Source: Xiphophorus maculatus (lineage: Eukaryota > Chordata > Actinopteri > Cyprinodontiformes > Poeciliidae). From it: a stretch of 64,000 nucleotides of DNA. Shown in pieces: positions 41,775 to 53,882 of the stretch (its first letter is position 1; the number at the start of each line of letters is the position of its first letter). The translations under genes and the position numbers were made by a program. The notes below the pieces were generated by a model, which had not been told where the DNA came from, ran no database searches, and saw nothing but the letters and a program-made list of their open reading frames with translations. Where the stretch lies: positions 2,841,317-2,905,316 of the forward strand of contig NC_036464.1 of NCBI RefSeq assembly GCF_002775205.1, written 5' to 3'.

Positions 41775-44700
41775 CTACCCTGGCCCCGCCCCCAGGACGC
41801 CGCTGGAGGCATTGGGCCGGGACGTCCGCGACCCGGCCCGGCCGATGGACAGGAAGGGGCTGGTCTCAGAGGTGACGACGATGCTGGGGATCCGGCCGAT
41901 CTGTCCCCTCATCAGGTGTCCCTCTGAGGCGTCCCCGCTCTGTCCAGGGAGGCAGGGACATAGAGGTCAGAGGTCAGCAGGAGGACAACATGGAGGAGAC
42001 CGGAGGTAATGGACGGTCGTCTCCACTCACATTTGGGACGCTGCTGCGTTCACCGACTCCTCCCATGGACATGGTGTCAAACGACGTCTGGAGGACACAA
42101 AGAGACCAGATGTCAGCTGGGACAAACCAGAGACAGAGGACAGACGGTCTCTGAAGTCCAGAAGGACAAACTGGAACATGTCCCAGTCAACCAGAGAGCC
42201 GGAACCAAGATCTGCAGGAGACGAGCGTCCTGTCAGGTCCAGGTTGGTGTCCTGAAGGACAACGTCCCTCCAGACGTCCCACAGCAGCAGACGGCGCCGT
42301 TACAGAGATCAGACAACGCAAATCTGAAGTGAAGCCAGATCCAGATCCTGATCCAGATCCAGATCAGGTGTTTTACCTTTTCAAAGATTCCTGAGTCGTG
42401 GTTCCTCAGCTTGGCCTTCAAGCTGGTTGACTGTTTTCTGCCTGGCGGCTCGGCGGTGTCTCTGCTGATGTCACAGGAAACCTGGCGACTCGCCGGCCGC
42501 GAGCCCAGACTGGACAGGTCGGCCTCCGTGTCCGTCAGACCCTGCAACGGGAACGCTAATGCTCAATGCTACTTCCTGTCCGCAGAGGAAACGCTGCAGT
42601 GTGGGTCTCACCGATTCGCTGTCAGAGACAGAGGAGAGGCGGGCCTTGGCGGCGCCGTGCCGGTATTGGCTGCTGATGTCGGAGCTCTGGCTGGTGACGG
42701 TGGAGCGGCGCGTCGACTGGAAGCTGCTGCTGGAGGAGCGAAGGTCGCGCTGGCGGACGCACAGCAGCGCGCCCAGACACGGGACGTACTTGGCCAGAGC
42801 CAGCCTGGAACCACAGAAGAAGAAACTCTGAGCCACTAACACCAGCAGGTCCGACCAGCGGGGGCGGCGCCAGAACCCCCTGATGGATCCGGGTCGTTAA
42901 CCTGAGCGCTGTAAAAACTCATCCTGTGGAGTTTAATTCATGCGCTCCAGTTAGCAGCCATTAGGATGATTCAGGTTCATCCAGATTAACGTCCTGATCG
43001 ATCCGATCAGCCGCCGCTTCACCGCTTTCATCTGGAGCCTCATCTGACCCACTTCCTGTTTATCCCCGCAGCATCAGACCCGGCGTCTGGAACGGGTCAA
43101 AAGTCACACAAAATCAACTAAATTATTTAATAATTAAATCAACAAGGAGTGTGTTCTGCTTCACTGGCAGTTTTACAGATTTAACACATTTTTACAATGA
43201 AATAAATATAAAATAATTAAGATTCTTGTTGTAAAGAGAAATAAAATAAATAGAGAAAAAATAATTACAAATCAAACCAAGCTGCTGCTCAGGGAGGGGT
43301 GTACAAACTTTTTGTCTTTTGGGCCAAAATAGTCTAGTCAAAGTACTGGTGGGCCAAGAAAAATAATTAAAATAATTTATTGACATTTTATGTATTAAAA
43401 ATGTTTCAAATTATTTTAGGTTTAGTGAACAAATGTATTTACAATTATTAAACAATATTTGGATCATTGGTTATATTTAGACATGATTAATAAGTAAAAT
43501 AAAAGCTGATCTGGGTTCAGCAAAGTCGTTTTTCTAGTAAAACTTTCTGGATAAACATTTTTCTATGTATTATAAAAACCTGGTTATAATCAGGTTAATA
43601 ATTTCTGTTGTACTAATTCTGTTGTAATAATTTTACCCTGATTAAAAACAACAAGTTTAATAAACAAATTTCTTAAACTACTTATGGGGGCCAGAACAAA
43701 TCACTCAAAGGGCCCCAAACGGCCCCGAGCCACACTTTGGACACCCCTGTCTTAGGGCCTCCGGGCCAGCAGGGGGTCACCAAGAGCGCTGTAGCTTTAA
43801 AAAACAACTTGTTGTGTTTAAAGGAAAATGTCTAAGAATTTAAAATGGATCAGAGTTTCAAATGTAAATTTATTGGAGTGATAATTATGCTAACCCAGCT
43901 AATCGCTAAATGGTAACGGTGTGTGGCGCCGCCCTGCTGGCCCAGCGGGTCTCACCTGTACTTTGGGTGTGTGATGGCGTAGATGATGGGGTTGTGGATG
44001 GCGGAGGCCTTGGCGATGACGGCGGGGACGGAGTTCATGTAGGGGGTCAACATGTCCGCGTACCTGAAGTAGAGCCAATCAGAACGCCTCGTTAAGCCCT
44101 CAGCTGTGTCTGTCAGGCACCAACCCGACAAACCCACGGTTTGATTAATGGTTGGTTTCAATAAAAGAGCGCCCCCAGCTGGTCAAAAGAGGAAGATTTT
44201 ACTTGATCTAAGTTTTTCTCCCAGTAATAAACTCATTTCTGGTGAAACTTTGATCTTTTGTAGTAAAAGATGCATCTGCAGCTAAAATCCTCCTGACATC
44301 ATGTGAGAAGCTCATGATGGACTGAACAGCGCAGAGCCGATCTGGTGATGAATTATTGATTAATGACTGGATAGAAAATGTGATGAACTGGAGATTCTTC
44401 CAGAATGTGAAGCAGCTGAAGCTAAAGCTGAACTGGGAGTTCTGGTGGAACAAATTTAAACACCAAGAAGATTTTTTTTTTCATCTTAAATGTAAAATGT
44501 TTATATTTATTGTTCAGTTTTGGTTTACTTACTGTTCTGTTTCTCTTTTATTAAATTAATCTGATAGTTTCAGTCCTGGTGTCTATAGATGCTTCATGTC
44601 CAGATTGGGTCAAATCAAAACCCAAACAAACCTGGTTAACCTTCATCTTCTTCTTCTACTGGGACTCATTTTTCTCAGAGTCTGAGCCAAATGAAGGAGA

Positions 44701-45082
44701 CAGTATTAGACTGTACCTCTGCTGTTAGCGTTAGCTGTTAGCATTAGCTTAATGTTTAATGTCTCCCCGTCACGAAGCCATTATCAGGAGGAAACCTCAG
44801 ACCGGGTCACAGAGTAACAATACTGATGGCTTTTATTAAATGTAATGTGTCACCAGAGGATCATGACAGGGTGCCGGTTTGTTAAGTCTCTAATTTGCTA
44901 TAGAAATCTTTACTTTCTTACCTGAAAACTGACCGGAAGACTTTACTATCACTGCTTTGGCCTTAGATAGAAACTGTATAAACCAACTTCACTTTTCCTT
45001 GAGCTTGATTTGTTTCAGATGTTTCTTAAAATGATCATAAATATGATGATTAATTAAAATATACAGCTATTCCTCCACAGAG

Positions 45083-45148
<66 letters not shown>

Positions 45149-45309
45149 TACCCTGCGAAGGCAGTGAGGGCGACGGCAGAGTACGGCGACCAGGACACGA
45201 CGTAGAGCAGGATGACGATCAGAGCGATCTTCGCCATCTTCCACTCGTTCTGCAGGCGATGGAAACTCTTCACCGCGTCCCGAGAACTGCTGAGCTTCCC
45301 CACCGCCCT

Positions 45310-45391
<82 letters not shown>

Positions 45392-48376
45392 TGGGTTCCT
45401 GGGCCTCCGAACCCACAGCACCTGAACAGAACCGGGACCGACCGGTTGGTGGAGCGGATGGCTCTGAAGATGAAGACGTAGCAGTAGATGATGATGAAGA
45501 GCGGCAGGAAGAAGACGAAGATGAAGAGCAGCATGGTGTAGGCCCGCACCGAGGGGGTAAAGGTCATGTAGTCCCAGGTACAGGAAGTGAGGAGACCTTC
45601 AGGTACGTAGGCACCTGGTGAGGGAGAGAGAGAGTCAGGTCTGATTTTCTGCTCAACCAGCATTTTAGGATCATTTTGTTTCCAGAGTTTTCATCATTTT
45701 ATTTGCCGTTTGTTTTTGTTTTCTTTATTTTAGATATTTAAAATGTCTTCCATTTTATACGAGAATTAAAAGTTCATTAGAATATAAACTTTATTCATCT
45801 TTATTATTTTGTCATTATTATCATATTGCTGCAAAAAGGTCTAAAAACAATATTAACATTTATCACAAAAACTGTCTAGTGACAGTCATCATGGTCATGA
45901 TGTCATCATGACGATGATGACATCATGACGATGATGACATCATCGTGCGTTCTCACTCCAGCCGAAGAACGGCGGCAGGCTCCAGCCCAGCGAATACGCC
46001 CACACCGCCAGCAGGATGAGGAGCGCCCGTTTCCGTGACAACACGCCGATGGAGGTCAGAGGGCGCGTGATGACGAAGTAACGGTCAATGGCGATCACCA
46101 TCAGCGTGATCATGGAGCAGATCCCAAAGAGGGCGCCGCAGAAGGCGTAGAGCTCGCAGCCTGCAGAGGAGAATGACGGATCAGTCGGTTCTGGTTCTGG
46201 TTCTGGTTCGAAAACAGAATCACAGCCAGTCTGGACAAACAGAACCAAACACTGGACTCAGTGAGGCTGATGGACAGGAAACAGGAAGAGATGATCTGAA
46301 CGCAGCAGAAACCAGTCCGGAACCAGTCAGAGGAACGGTTCCAGTTTGCCGCCCCCTGGTGTTCAGCCTCTGTAACTGCTCTCTAACCGACGCCATGTTC
46401 AGCTGTCAGCTCTGTAACCATGGTGATTAAATGACAAATATCTGGCAGCAAATTTACTCTGAAAATCCAGAAACTGTTAAAATATTTTTAAATAACTGAA
46501 AAATGATCCAGAGTCATTTATGAGACAGAAACTCCTCCGCTCTGTAGCGCCCCCTGCTGCTGGCTCCAGCTGGTTACCATGGTTACCTTTCTCTCCAAAG
46601 ATCCACCTCTTGTTGATGCTGGTGGTGAAGAAGACGGGCGACTGGGTGAGGCACATCAGCAGGTCGGTGACGGCCAGGTTGATGATGAACATGTTGGCCG
46701 GCGTCCGCAGGCTGCGGCTCCTGCAGGAAACACAATAAATACTAAAAACAACTAAATAAAGCAGCAATAAATAACACATAAAACAGAAATATATTAAAAA
46801 CCAACACAAAACAAAAATTTACTAAAGTAAATAAAGTTATACAATTAAAACAAATTAAAATACAAATACATAAAAACTAAAAACAAATACATAAATAAAT
46901 GAGAAATTAAATAGAAACTTCTCTTGCATCATGTTAATGCACATTTATGCCAGCAGGCGGCGCCTCTGTGCTGTGAGGGAAACCTTTACTGATTTAAAAC
47001 GTTTTGAAAATATTTCATGTTTCATTTGATTTGAGTAATTTGGTTTTTAACCGTTTATTTTGAATGAATCGTTCTCAGTCAATCATCTGAAATTCTTCTT
47101 CTTTTCAGCAGATTTTAATGTTTTGACCAAATCTGGGCCAGAAATCCTTAAATGTTTATCATTTCAAGAAATAGATGAAAATGTTTAAGTTAAAACCGAA
47201 TACAGAGGTTTGATGTTAAACTGAGAAAACTACAAAAATGATTGAATAAAATAAATATACATTTTTATTTTTAAGATCAAAAGTTGATATTTTTCTCTTA
47301 AGTTATTTTTTCATCAGATTTTCTCCCAGGTATGCTGTAACATTTTTGGTGTTGATTTAACCCCGTAGATCCAGGTTAAATTCAGGATTTCTGCCAAATC
47401 AGTTTTAAAAGTTTATCTGCAAAAATAAAATATTTTCTTGAAGAAGAAAAAATGACACAAATCAAACCTTCAGTGATACCCGATCAATAACAGCAGATCT
47501 GATCAATTTTTATATTGACATGAATTTATTTTAACTCTTTTCATAATTTTTTAACTTTAAAAATGTAAATGTAACAGATTAATGTGAATATTTCAGGTTT
47601 TCAGATTGTTTCTGGGTTCCTGTTTTAATTTCAGGATGAACTCGGTTCGTGGTTCTGATGGAAGGATTCTGGGTCAGAACCATCAGAACCATCAGAATTA
47701 AATCTGGTGGTTTCCCTCTAAATAAACGTCGGATCGATGAAGCGGGCGTCAGAAACCGGGCCGGACCTCCAGGGAGGACGGATGGTTAATTCGTCATGGA
47801 AACGTGCCGATCGAATCGCTAATTAACAAAAACAAAGATGTTCGCTGAGCAGTGATGGATGGGCCGGGTCGATAAACAGAACAACACCTGTTCACCAGCA
47901 CATCTCTGATATCTGGGCTTTTCCTTGAGGAAATCAGATCTTTAGGTATTTTCTGTTATAAAACAAAAATTACTCCTTTTAATTCTCACAGTTAAATTCC
48001 TTCAGATCTAAGATCTTTTCTTTTTTAGTGAACAGAATCCTCTAAATTTAGTCTAAATTAAATAATAAAATATTTAGCTTACTGTTTTGCTTTGTAATTA
48101 TCAAATTATTACTTTATCAAACCAAGCAGCCGATCACAAACATTTAAATTAAAATGTAACAACGTTTAGAGGTCCTTTCATTAACCACTGGTCAGAAACC
48201 GTTCTGACCATATTTGGTCGCAGGAAGTGTTCTCTCTACCTGCTGAAGGCGTAGATCACCAGGAAGTTCCCGAGCACGCCCGTGATGCCGATGGCCAGGA
48301 TGACGGAGCCGATGGTGTAGTGGGCGTGGTCAGGGACGTCCACAGTGGGGAACGGCTGGGGGGGCGGGGCCGCCAT
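41775..48376 (-). CDS. opn4: melanopsin (opsin-4), 10-exon model
   Basis: Gq-coupled, invertebrate-like (rhabdomeric-type) photopigment of retinal and other photoreceptive cells. Exons in transcript order: 48376(ATG)-48240, 46720-46587, 46160-45957, 45614-45443, 45307-45152, 44063-43956, 42804-42612, 42541-42377, 42087-42031, 41939-41775. Every junction is GT-AG and phase-consistent, giving 496 residues. In this numbering C92 and C170 form the expected disulfide, Y95 occupies the counterion position typical of melanopsins, D116-R117-Y118 is the DRY motif, K286 is the retinal Schiff-base lysine and N292-Y296 is NPxxY. The long Ser/Thr-rich tail holds STRRSTVTSQSS and a DSGIFEK motif. The first recovered exon opens with VAM then PFPTVDVPDHAHYTIG. 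Only about 19 residues precede TM1, so an N-terminal exon upstream is likely in some transcripts. Exon 1 may extend to its acceptor at 48382. Confidence 0.95.
43290..43750. mobile_element. degenerate hAT-like MITE remnant
   Basis: Left end GGGGTGTACAAACTTTTTG and right end (reverse complement) CAGGGGTGTCCAAAGTGTGG form imperfect terminal inverted repeats; GGGCC blocks flank an AT-rich centre. No convincing 8-bp duplication was found. Located in opn4 intron 6. Confidence 0.6.
45083..45146. repeat. GT microsatellite next to opn4 exon 5 donor
   Basis: (GT)n about 32 units on plus, beginning 6 nt inside the intron on the gene strand. Confidence 0.95.
45152..45307 (-). CDS. opn4: opn4 exon 5 (third cytoplasmic loop, TM6) flanked by microsatellites
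   Basis: Encodes AVGKLSSSRDAVKSFHRLQN then EWKMAKIALIVILLYVVSWS. On the gene strand the acceptor is (TG)n-TGCGCAG, so the usual pyrimidine tract is replaced by a TG array. The donor is GTAGGA, followed directly by (CA)n. Phases fit both neighbours, so the exon call is firm despite the odd context. Confidence 0.93.
45311..45389. repeat. CA microsatellite next to opn4 exon 5 acceptor
   Basis: (CA)n about 39 units on plus; on the gene strand it reads TG right up to GCGCAG, the splice acceptor. Confidence 0.95.
45896..45927. repeat. 14-bp perfect hairpin after opn4 exon 3 donor
   Basis: CATGATGTCATCAT at 45896-45909 and its complement at 45914-45927, 4-nt loop. Each arm contains a TGATGTCA/TGACATCA, CRE-like word. 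It lies about 30 nt into the intron on the gene strand. Confidence 0.75.
46800..48180. other. opn4 intron 1, AT-rich
   Basis: No exon or repeat of note. Confidence 0.6.
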
Positions 48377-48592
48377 CGCCACCTGGAGGACAAACAGAGT
48401 TACAGCTAGCTGAGGCTACATCGCCACCTGGAGGACAAACAGAGTTACAGCTAGCTGAGGCTACATCGCCACCTGGAGGACAAACAGAGTTACAGCTAGC
48501 TGAGGCTACATCGCCACCTGGAGGACAAACAGAGTTACAGCTAGCTGAGGCTACATCGCCACCTGGTGGATAAACAGAGTTGCATCTAGCTT
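48374..48592. repeat. 45-bp minisatellite overlapping opn4 splice acceptor and ATG
   Basis: About five units starting at 48374, 48419, 48464, 48509 and 48554, each CATCGCCACCTGGAGGACAA followed by ACAGAGTTACAGCTAGC and TGAGGCTA (the last unit diverged). On the gene strand each unit supplies GTCCTCCAG/GTGGCGATG, i.e. an acceptor plus ATG. Confidence 0.95.
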
Positions 48593-48599
48593 CATCTAG

Positions 48600-50020
48600 C
48601 TGAAACCTTCAGGTAAAAGGCTGTCAGTGGAAGTTTTGGGTTTTTCAGTTGGTAAACTTCCTGCTGAACAGATCTGATCGTTCCTCTGAGGAATCTGCTG
48701 GGAGATCAATTTTTCCTTCTGATTTGCAGACGGTTCTGTTTCCCTCTGATGTCTGCTGACCTCATCAGGAGCTCACTGACCTTCAGCAGTCGGAGTTAAT
48801 TACTGATGGATCAGCTCTGCGCTCTGCTGCTCATGTCTGCCCCACCGCCCTCGTTAACCGACCGCCATCTTTCATCCGATCCGCCGGGTCAGACCTCTGA
48901 GGGGGAGGTCAGAAGTTTACATACTTCTCTGCTTCTCAAAACAATCCAGAAAACATTGATAAGCTGATCAACTGATGAAGGATGTCCTCCTCATCCTCAG
49001 CGCTGCAGTCAGCCCTCCAACCGGTCAGACGTCAGAGTTACACACAGACCCTGAATGCATCACAGTAACCTTGGTATCCTAGCAACCAGTGGCGAGGCTC
49101 AACATGCGGCGACAGCATCGTCTTCCTCATCATCATCTTCCTCCTGTCCAGCTGTTGCCCTGCTGCTTCATCCAGATGTTTTCTGTCAGGTTCATTTCGT
49201 CCTTTTGACGTCATCAGGTGAGAAACTGAACGTCTCTCAGGATTCGGACGTTTAAAACGCTTCATTTCTGCTAAATCTACCGACTGAGGAATAAAACGAC
49301 CAAATCAGACGAAACTTTCTGTCCCATCGGCAGAAAAGTTTCTAAACCACAAAACATTCCAGCAATAAATCATAAACTAAGGATTATAATTAAAGTAATT
49401 ATGTTGTTTGTTAGGAGATGGAAGTTTTTTCAGTTATGAAAAGAAAAAGATCCAGTTTATTTCTTTTGGGCTGATATGAAATGAATTCAGAACATCGAAC
49501 CGTTTCCCAGGACAGGGTTTGGGTCGCATGTGATCCGGGTTCTCTAACGATTCACAGCAGAAATTATTCAATAAATGGTTTTAATAATTAAACAGAAAGT
49601 AAAAAAACATGGCTGAGGAACGACACCGAGTGTGTTTCTAAATGTTCATGCAGACTGAACTGTTACCGTAGCAACCGGTTAGAGTCTCTGTTGCTATGAC
49701 AACAGAACCTCGGCCGTAAACCCCAGCTGAACTTTGACCTGAACTCTGACCCCATAGCTGCTCTTCCAGTGATCCCTCTGAGGGCAGTGAGGATCAGTGA
49801 GGGGTCAAAGGTCAGCAGCAGCAGGTCTGTCCTCCGAATCACAGCAGAAAAACTTCAGATTACCTCCTGATGCTGGGGTCAAAGGTCGTCAGGTTTTTGT
49901 GAAAACATTTGCTGATCCAAAACTAAAAAGTTTTTAATGTTTGTTTTGTTCTAAATTTGGATTTAAATCTGGTCTAATCTGAGAGGTTAGATTAGGATTA
50001 GAGTCGGTTTTCATTTAGAA
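48600..50020. other. non-coding 5' of opn4
   Basis: No exon recognised. GGGGTCAAAGGTCAG-like DR1 words at about 49800 and 49875. Confidence 0.5.
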
Positions 50021-50216
50021 GAAGAAGAAGAATTACTTTATTCATCCCAGCAGGGAAATTATTTCGCAGTTACAGCAAGAATTTTTTATACACAGATTAA
50101 CACACACACGACGGGAGCTGCGTCTGCAGGCAGCCAGCTGAGCCGGCGCCATTTTTGAAGGAGGACATGCGGCAAAGGTCGTCGGGACCGGGAGTCAAAC
50201 CCCCTGCGCCACCACA
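50021..50216 (-). mobile_element. second SINE copy, same tRNA head, LINE-like tail
   Basis: The minus strand begins GGGCGTGCTGTGGTGGCGCA and joins GGGGGTTTGACTCCC directly: the segment between A and B boxes is deleted relative to the 53.7-kb copy. The body differs and the 3' end (GGGATGAATAAAGTAATTC then a TTC repeat) looks LINE-derived. No clear target duplication. Confidence 0.7.
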
Positions 50217-50219
50217 GCA

Positions 50220-53200
50220 CGCCCAAATACTTTCAGTTTTAAAGTAATAAATTACATTATTGTCAATAATCAGATCGTTTGGTTCTGTTTGGGTCAAACA
50301 TCCCGCTCCGATCCGGTTCTGTTCTGGATGTTCCCGTCTCAGCGGGTCGAGCCCTCTCCTGTCTTTGCACAGAGGTTTCCTAATCCGTCCTGACTGCTGG
50401 ACAGAAGGTCAAAGGTCAGCGAGACGCAGAGCGACACAACAGCCAGAACGCTGGAGAGACACAGGAGCTCGTTCTGCAGGGAGAACCACGTTTTCCCACA
50501 GCTTCAGACTTTTTCTGACATTTTCAGACGTTTTCCGACACTTTCAGATGTTTTCCCACAGTTTCAGACGTTTTCTGATGTTTTTAAATGTTCTTAAACA
50601 TTTTTCAGATGTTTTCCTCAGACTGGAGTCAGGTTTGGACAAAGCGACTGAATGAAGCTGCCGCTCTGGTTCTGAATCATCGCTGCAGACCTTGGAGCTG
50701 AATTCCTCCCGACTCGTCTGATTGTTGCATCGTTTCCTCTGAGGCTCTCACCAGAACCGCTCTGGACTGGCTGGTTCTGGAGGTTCTGCTCACCGGAACA
50801 GCAACATGGGAAAAGTTTTACACATCTGAACAGGTTCTGGGCTTCATGGGCAGCTGCCCAGGGCACCATCAGAAAGGGGCGCCAAACATTAGAATCTAAC
50901 ATTATTTGAACAGGTTAGCTAGCGCTAGAACACCTTAGCTAGCACTAGCTAACTTGCTGAGCGAACATTTTACCGTCCGACATTTTGAATCAGATCTTTG
51001 GGGAGAAGATTTGATTTAAAACGATTCCTGATTCGATCGGTGAGCAGAGGATCCTCAGGATCCGGTCTGAACGACAAACAGAAACACTGAAGTGTTTTCT
51101 CCACCATCTTTCTACATCCTCCATTTTGTTTTCACAGAGAGAGCGCCACCTGTCTGCAGATGATAAGTTTGGAGTTATTTAGTTAAGAATCATAAAGACG
51201 TCAGAATTCCTCACCAAGTCGGACAAACGGTTATAAAAACCCTGAAACAGGAAGTCGACCAGTTGAAGGAAAATATCAATATTTTTGTAAAACATGGCAA
51301 CAAACTGCTGACCAATCAGAACACGCCTCTCTGTACAGGAGGAGGTTCTACAGAGTTCTGGACCCAGACTGGAAGCAGATGCAAAATGAAAATCAACATG
51401 TTTGCTTTAACTAGGACCTCGGCAGCTGATCAGAGGGTTCTAATCTTCCTGTTTCCACGGAGACCTCCCGGTCCGGTCCAGCAGCTGATCCGGCGGGTCA
51501 ACGCGCTGCTCAGGCTGCAGGAATGTGAGCAACGGCGAGGAGCTCAAACGGCTCCATAGATGGAGGACCACCAGGTCCAACGGGTCGGAACCGCCTACTC
51601 CTCTTCTCTGGGTCAGCAGCCATGATGGCGCCTCCTATTGGCACAACGCTGGAGGGTCAGCCTCAATCACGCTGTTTGACGGATGTTTTATTACAGATAA
51701 AGTCCAGTTCTGAAAGTTTAAGTGGTTTAACTGGTTCAACTGGTGAGGAAGAAAAGAAAAGCCCAGATCCTTCACGCCTCGCTGCTGCTGACACAGCGAC
51801 CCTGAAATAAGCTGCAGCCATGAAGGAATGTGGGCAGAACCAGAACCAGAACCAGAACCCGGCCACCGGATTATTAAAGCAGCTCTGATGTGAACAACTG
51901 GAGCTGCATCAAATATCAGCAGATCATCAAATTATTACAGGCGGCCATTTTAGAAACGATGCCTGAAGTGAAGCAGGAAGTCCAGGCTTTACGGTCTAAA
52001 CGGCCTAAACAAAACATGTTCATTACATTTAGCAGGATAATTTAGAACAAAACCGTTTTTAAAATAAATTTACGAGGTTAGAGGAGAAGCACTTCTCTCA
52101 ATATGTAAAACAATAAAAAATAAAAAAAGTGTGGGTAATGTCCAGCTGTCCGCCATGTTTAACAAACAAACATCCAGTTTAACGCGACAGTAGTTAAGTA
52201 ACGTGACGTCAGAAACGCGGCTAGCACAGACTAGCATTCAGCGTTAGCTTATGCTAACTGACAAATAATGTTCATGACGAACAACAAAAACAGTCAACAG
52301 ATCATTATGAGTTTACATCATCCGCAGATTAGTGAAGAACAGAAGCTGCTCCTTCAGTCCAGGTCCTGGTTAATCCGGCCATGTTGATACTTCTCAGATT
52401 AATCCTTCCTGAACTACAACTTTCTTTTTCTACATCGCAAATGTCTCTGCTTGAAATGAAGCGACGCGGCTCTACTCTGCGTAACTGGGAGAAAATAACT
52501 GGACTTTGATTACAGCCGATAAAACAACCTTTTCCTTCTCCAGCCGCCATTGCGGCGTCAGGAAGGAAGTGGGCGGAGCTCCACCTGGTTGCCAGGTGAG
52601 GAGCTGGATTGGCTCGGGGTTGCTAGGTAACAAATTGTGACTAAACAGTTTTGAGATTTTTGAAACAAGTTGTTTTCCAGATGCCAGCAGAATATTTATT
52701 GATTCCATTTTATTTATTCAAAAAACGGCTGAGTGTTTTTTGTTAATAACTCTGCAGAGGAACTCCAGACCAGCAGGTGGCGCTGACCAGCAGGAGCTCT
52801 CCTGTCCCGGTCCAGAGCAGAGGCTCTGCAGAGTTCTGGTCCAGATAAATCGCTCTGCTCTGCCTGTGGATTGTAATGTTCGCTAATGGTGCTAACAGTT
52901 AATTTGCTAATAGTGGAACTAGTTTTTCACTTAGCACCTTTTATAACTTTATATGCATTTAGCGCACTTATCTTCCTCTAAGTTAATTTTTCAGCATAAA
53001 TTCTAAAGCACCAATTTACTCTGTTGATGATGTGGAAAAATTACAGTAAAGTCACACCTGCTAGCTGTATTGCTATATGTTTATTCTAAGTTCCTGTATG
53101 TTCCCACCAAGTTAAAACTGTTTGGGTTACATGTACCAGGTTGGACGTTGTTTTTCCAGCTGCAGGGGAACCAAACTGTTTCACAGGCTTTGGATCTTTT

Positions 53201-53640
53201 ATCCCTTTGTATAAAACTCATGTGTTTCTCTGCCTGGCAGCTTTTCATCCAGACCTGCTTCATTACTGATTGGCCTACAGGCTTCTCAGATTATTCAATA
53301 TATGAATCAACCGGATTGACAGATTTCACCTGAACAGTGATTGGAAATAGATTTTGTCCGTGACAGTTGATCAGAAAGTTTTCAGTTGAATAAAGTTTGA
53401 CATCTGTGTTTAATTACTCTTCAAGTAGTTAGAGGTTTATACTGATGATCTTATTTTGAAATGTGTTCACACAGCAGTTCCATTTCCTCTCTTCACATTC
53501 TCTTTGTGAAACTTGGTGGTTAAATTTAGCGCTTTAGCATTAGCTTCCACTAAATACCATGTTGCTGTAGCACTTTAACGTCAGCAGAAGTAATGTTTGT
53601 GACTAGCGCATTAGCATTAGCATAGCTAACTTTTTAGCTA
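50220..53640. other. non-coding, no gene recognised
   Basis: Contains GGGCAGCTGCCCAGGG (about 50849-50864), a palindromic word shared with 54.2 kb and possibly a transposon remnant. TTTTCAGACG/TTTTCTGAC-type repetition at 50495-50615. Confidence 0.5.
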
Positions 53641-53662
53641 GTGGTGAGAACCAGTGACATTG

Positions 53663-53882
53663 ATTTTTTTTTTTTCCTTTTTTTTTTCTCCGAAGAGTTT
53701 TTGCGGCGCTAGTGGCTCGTATTTTTTGTACAGTAGGCCGACAGGAAGGAGGGTGAGGAGAGGGGGGAAGACATGCGGCAAAGGTCGTCGGGACCGGGAG
53801 TCAAACCCGCGACGTCCACATCGAGGACTAAGGCCTCCAAACATGGGGCGTGCTAACCCGCTGCGCCACCACAGCACGCCCC
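53663..53882 (-). mobile_element. tRNA-derived SINE with 15-bp target-site duplication
   Basis: On the minus strand the head contains TGGCGCAGCGGGTTAGCAC (A box) and GGGTTTGACTCCC (B box), i.e. an RNA polymerase III promoter of tRNA origin. It continues through a C-rich body to an A-rich tail. The flanks GAACCAGTGACATTG at 53648-53662 and 53883-53897 are identical, a perfect target-site duplication, so the insertion is complete and fairly young. Confidence 0.88.

Noticed and set aside
45050-45663. Cys/Val and Thr/His repeat ORFs around opn4 exons
   Set aside because: Read-through of CA/GT arrays fused to genuine opn4 exons 4 and 5.
53760-53882. tRNA gene on the minus strand
   Set aside because: Has A and B boxes but no cloverleaf acceptor stem; part of a SINE with target-site duplication.
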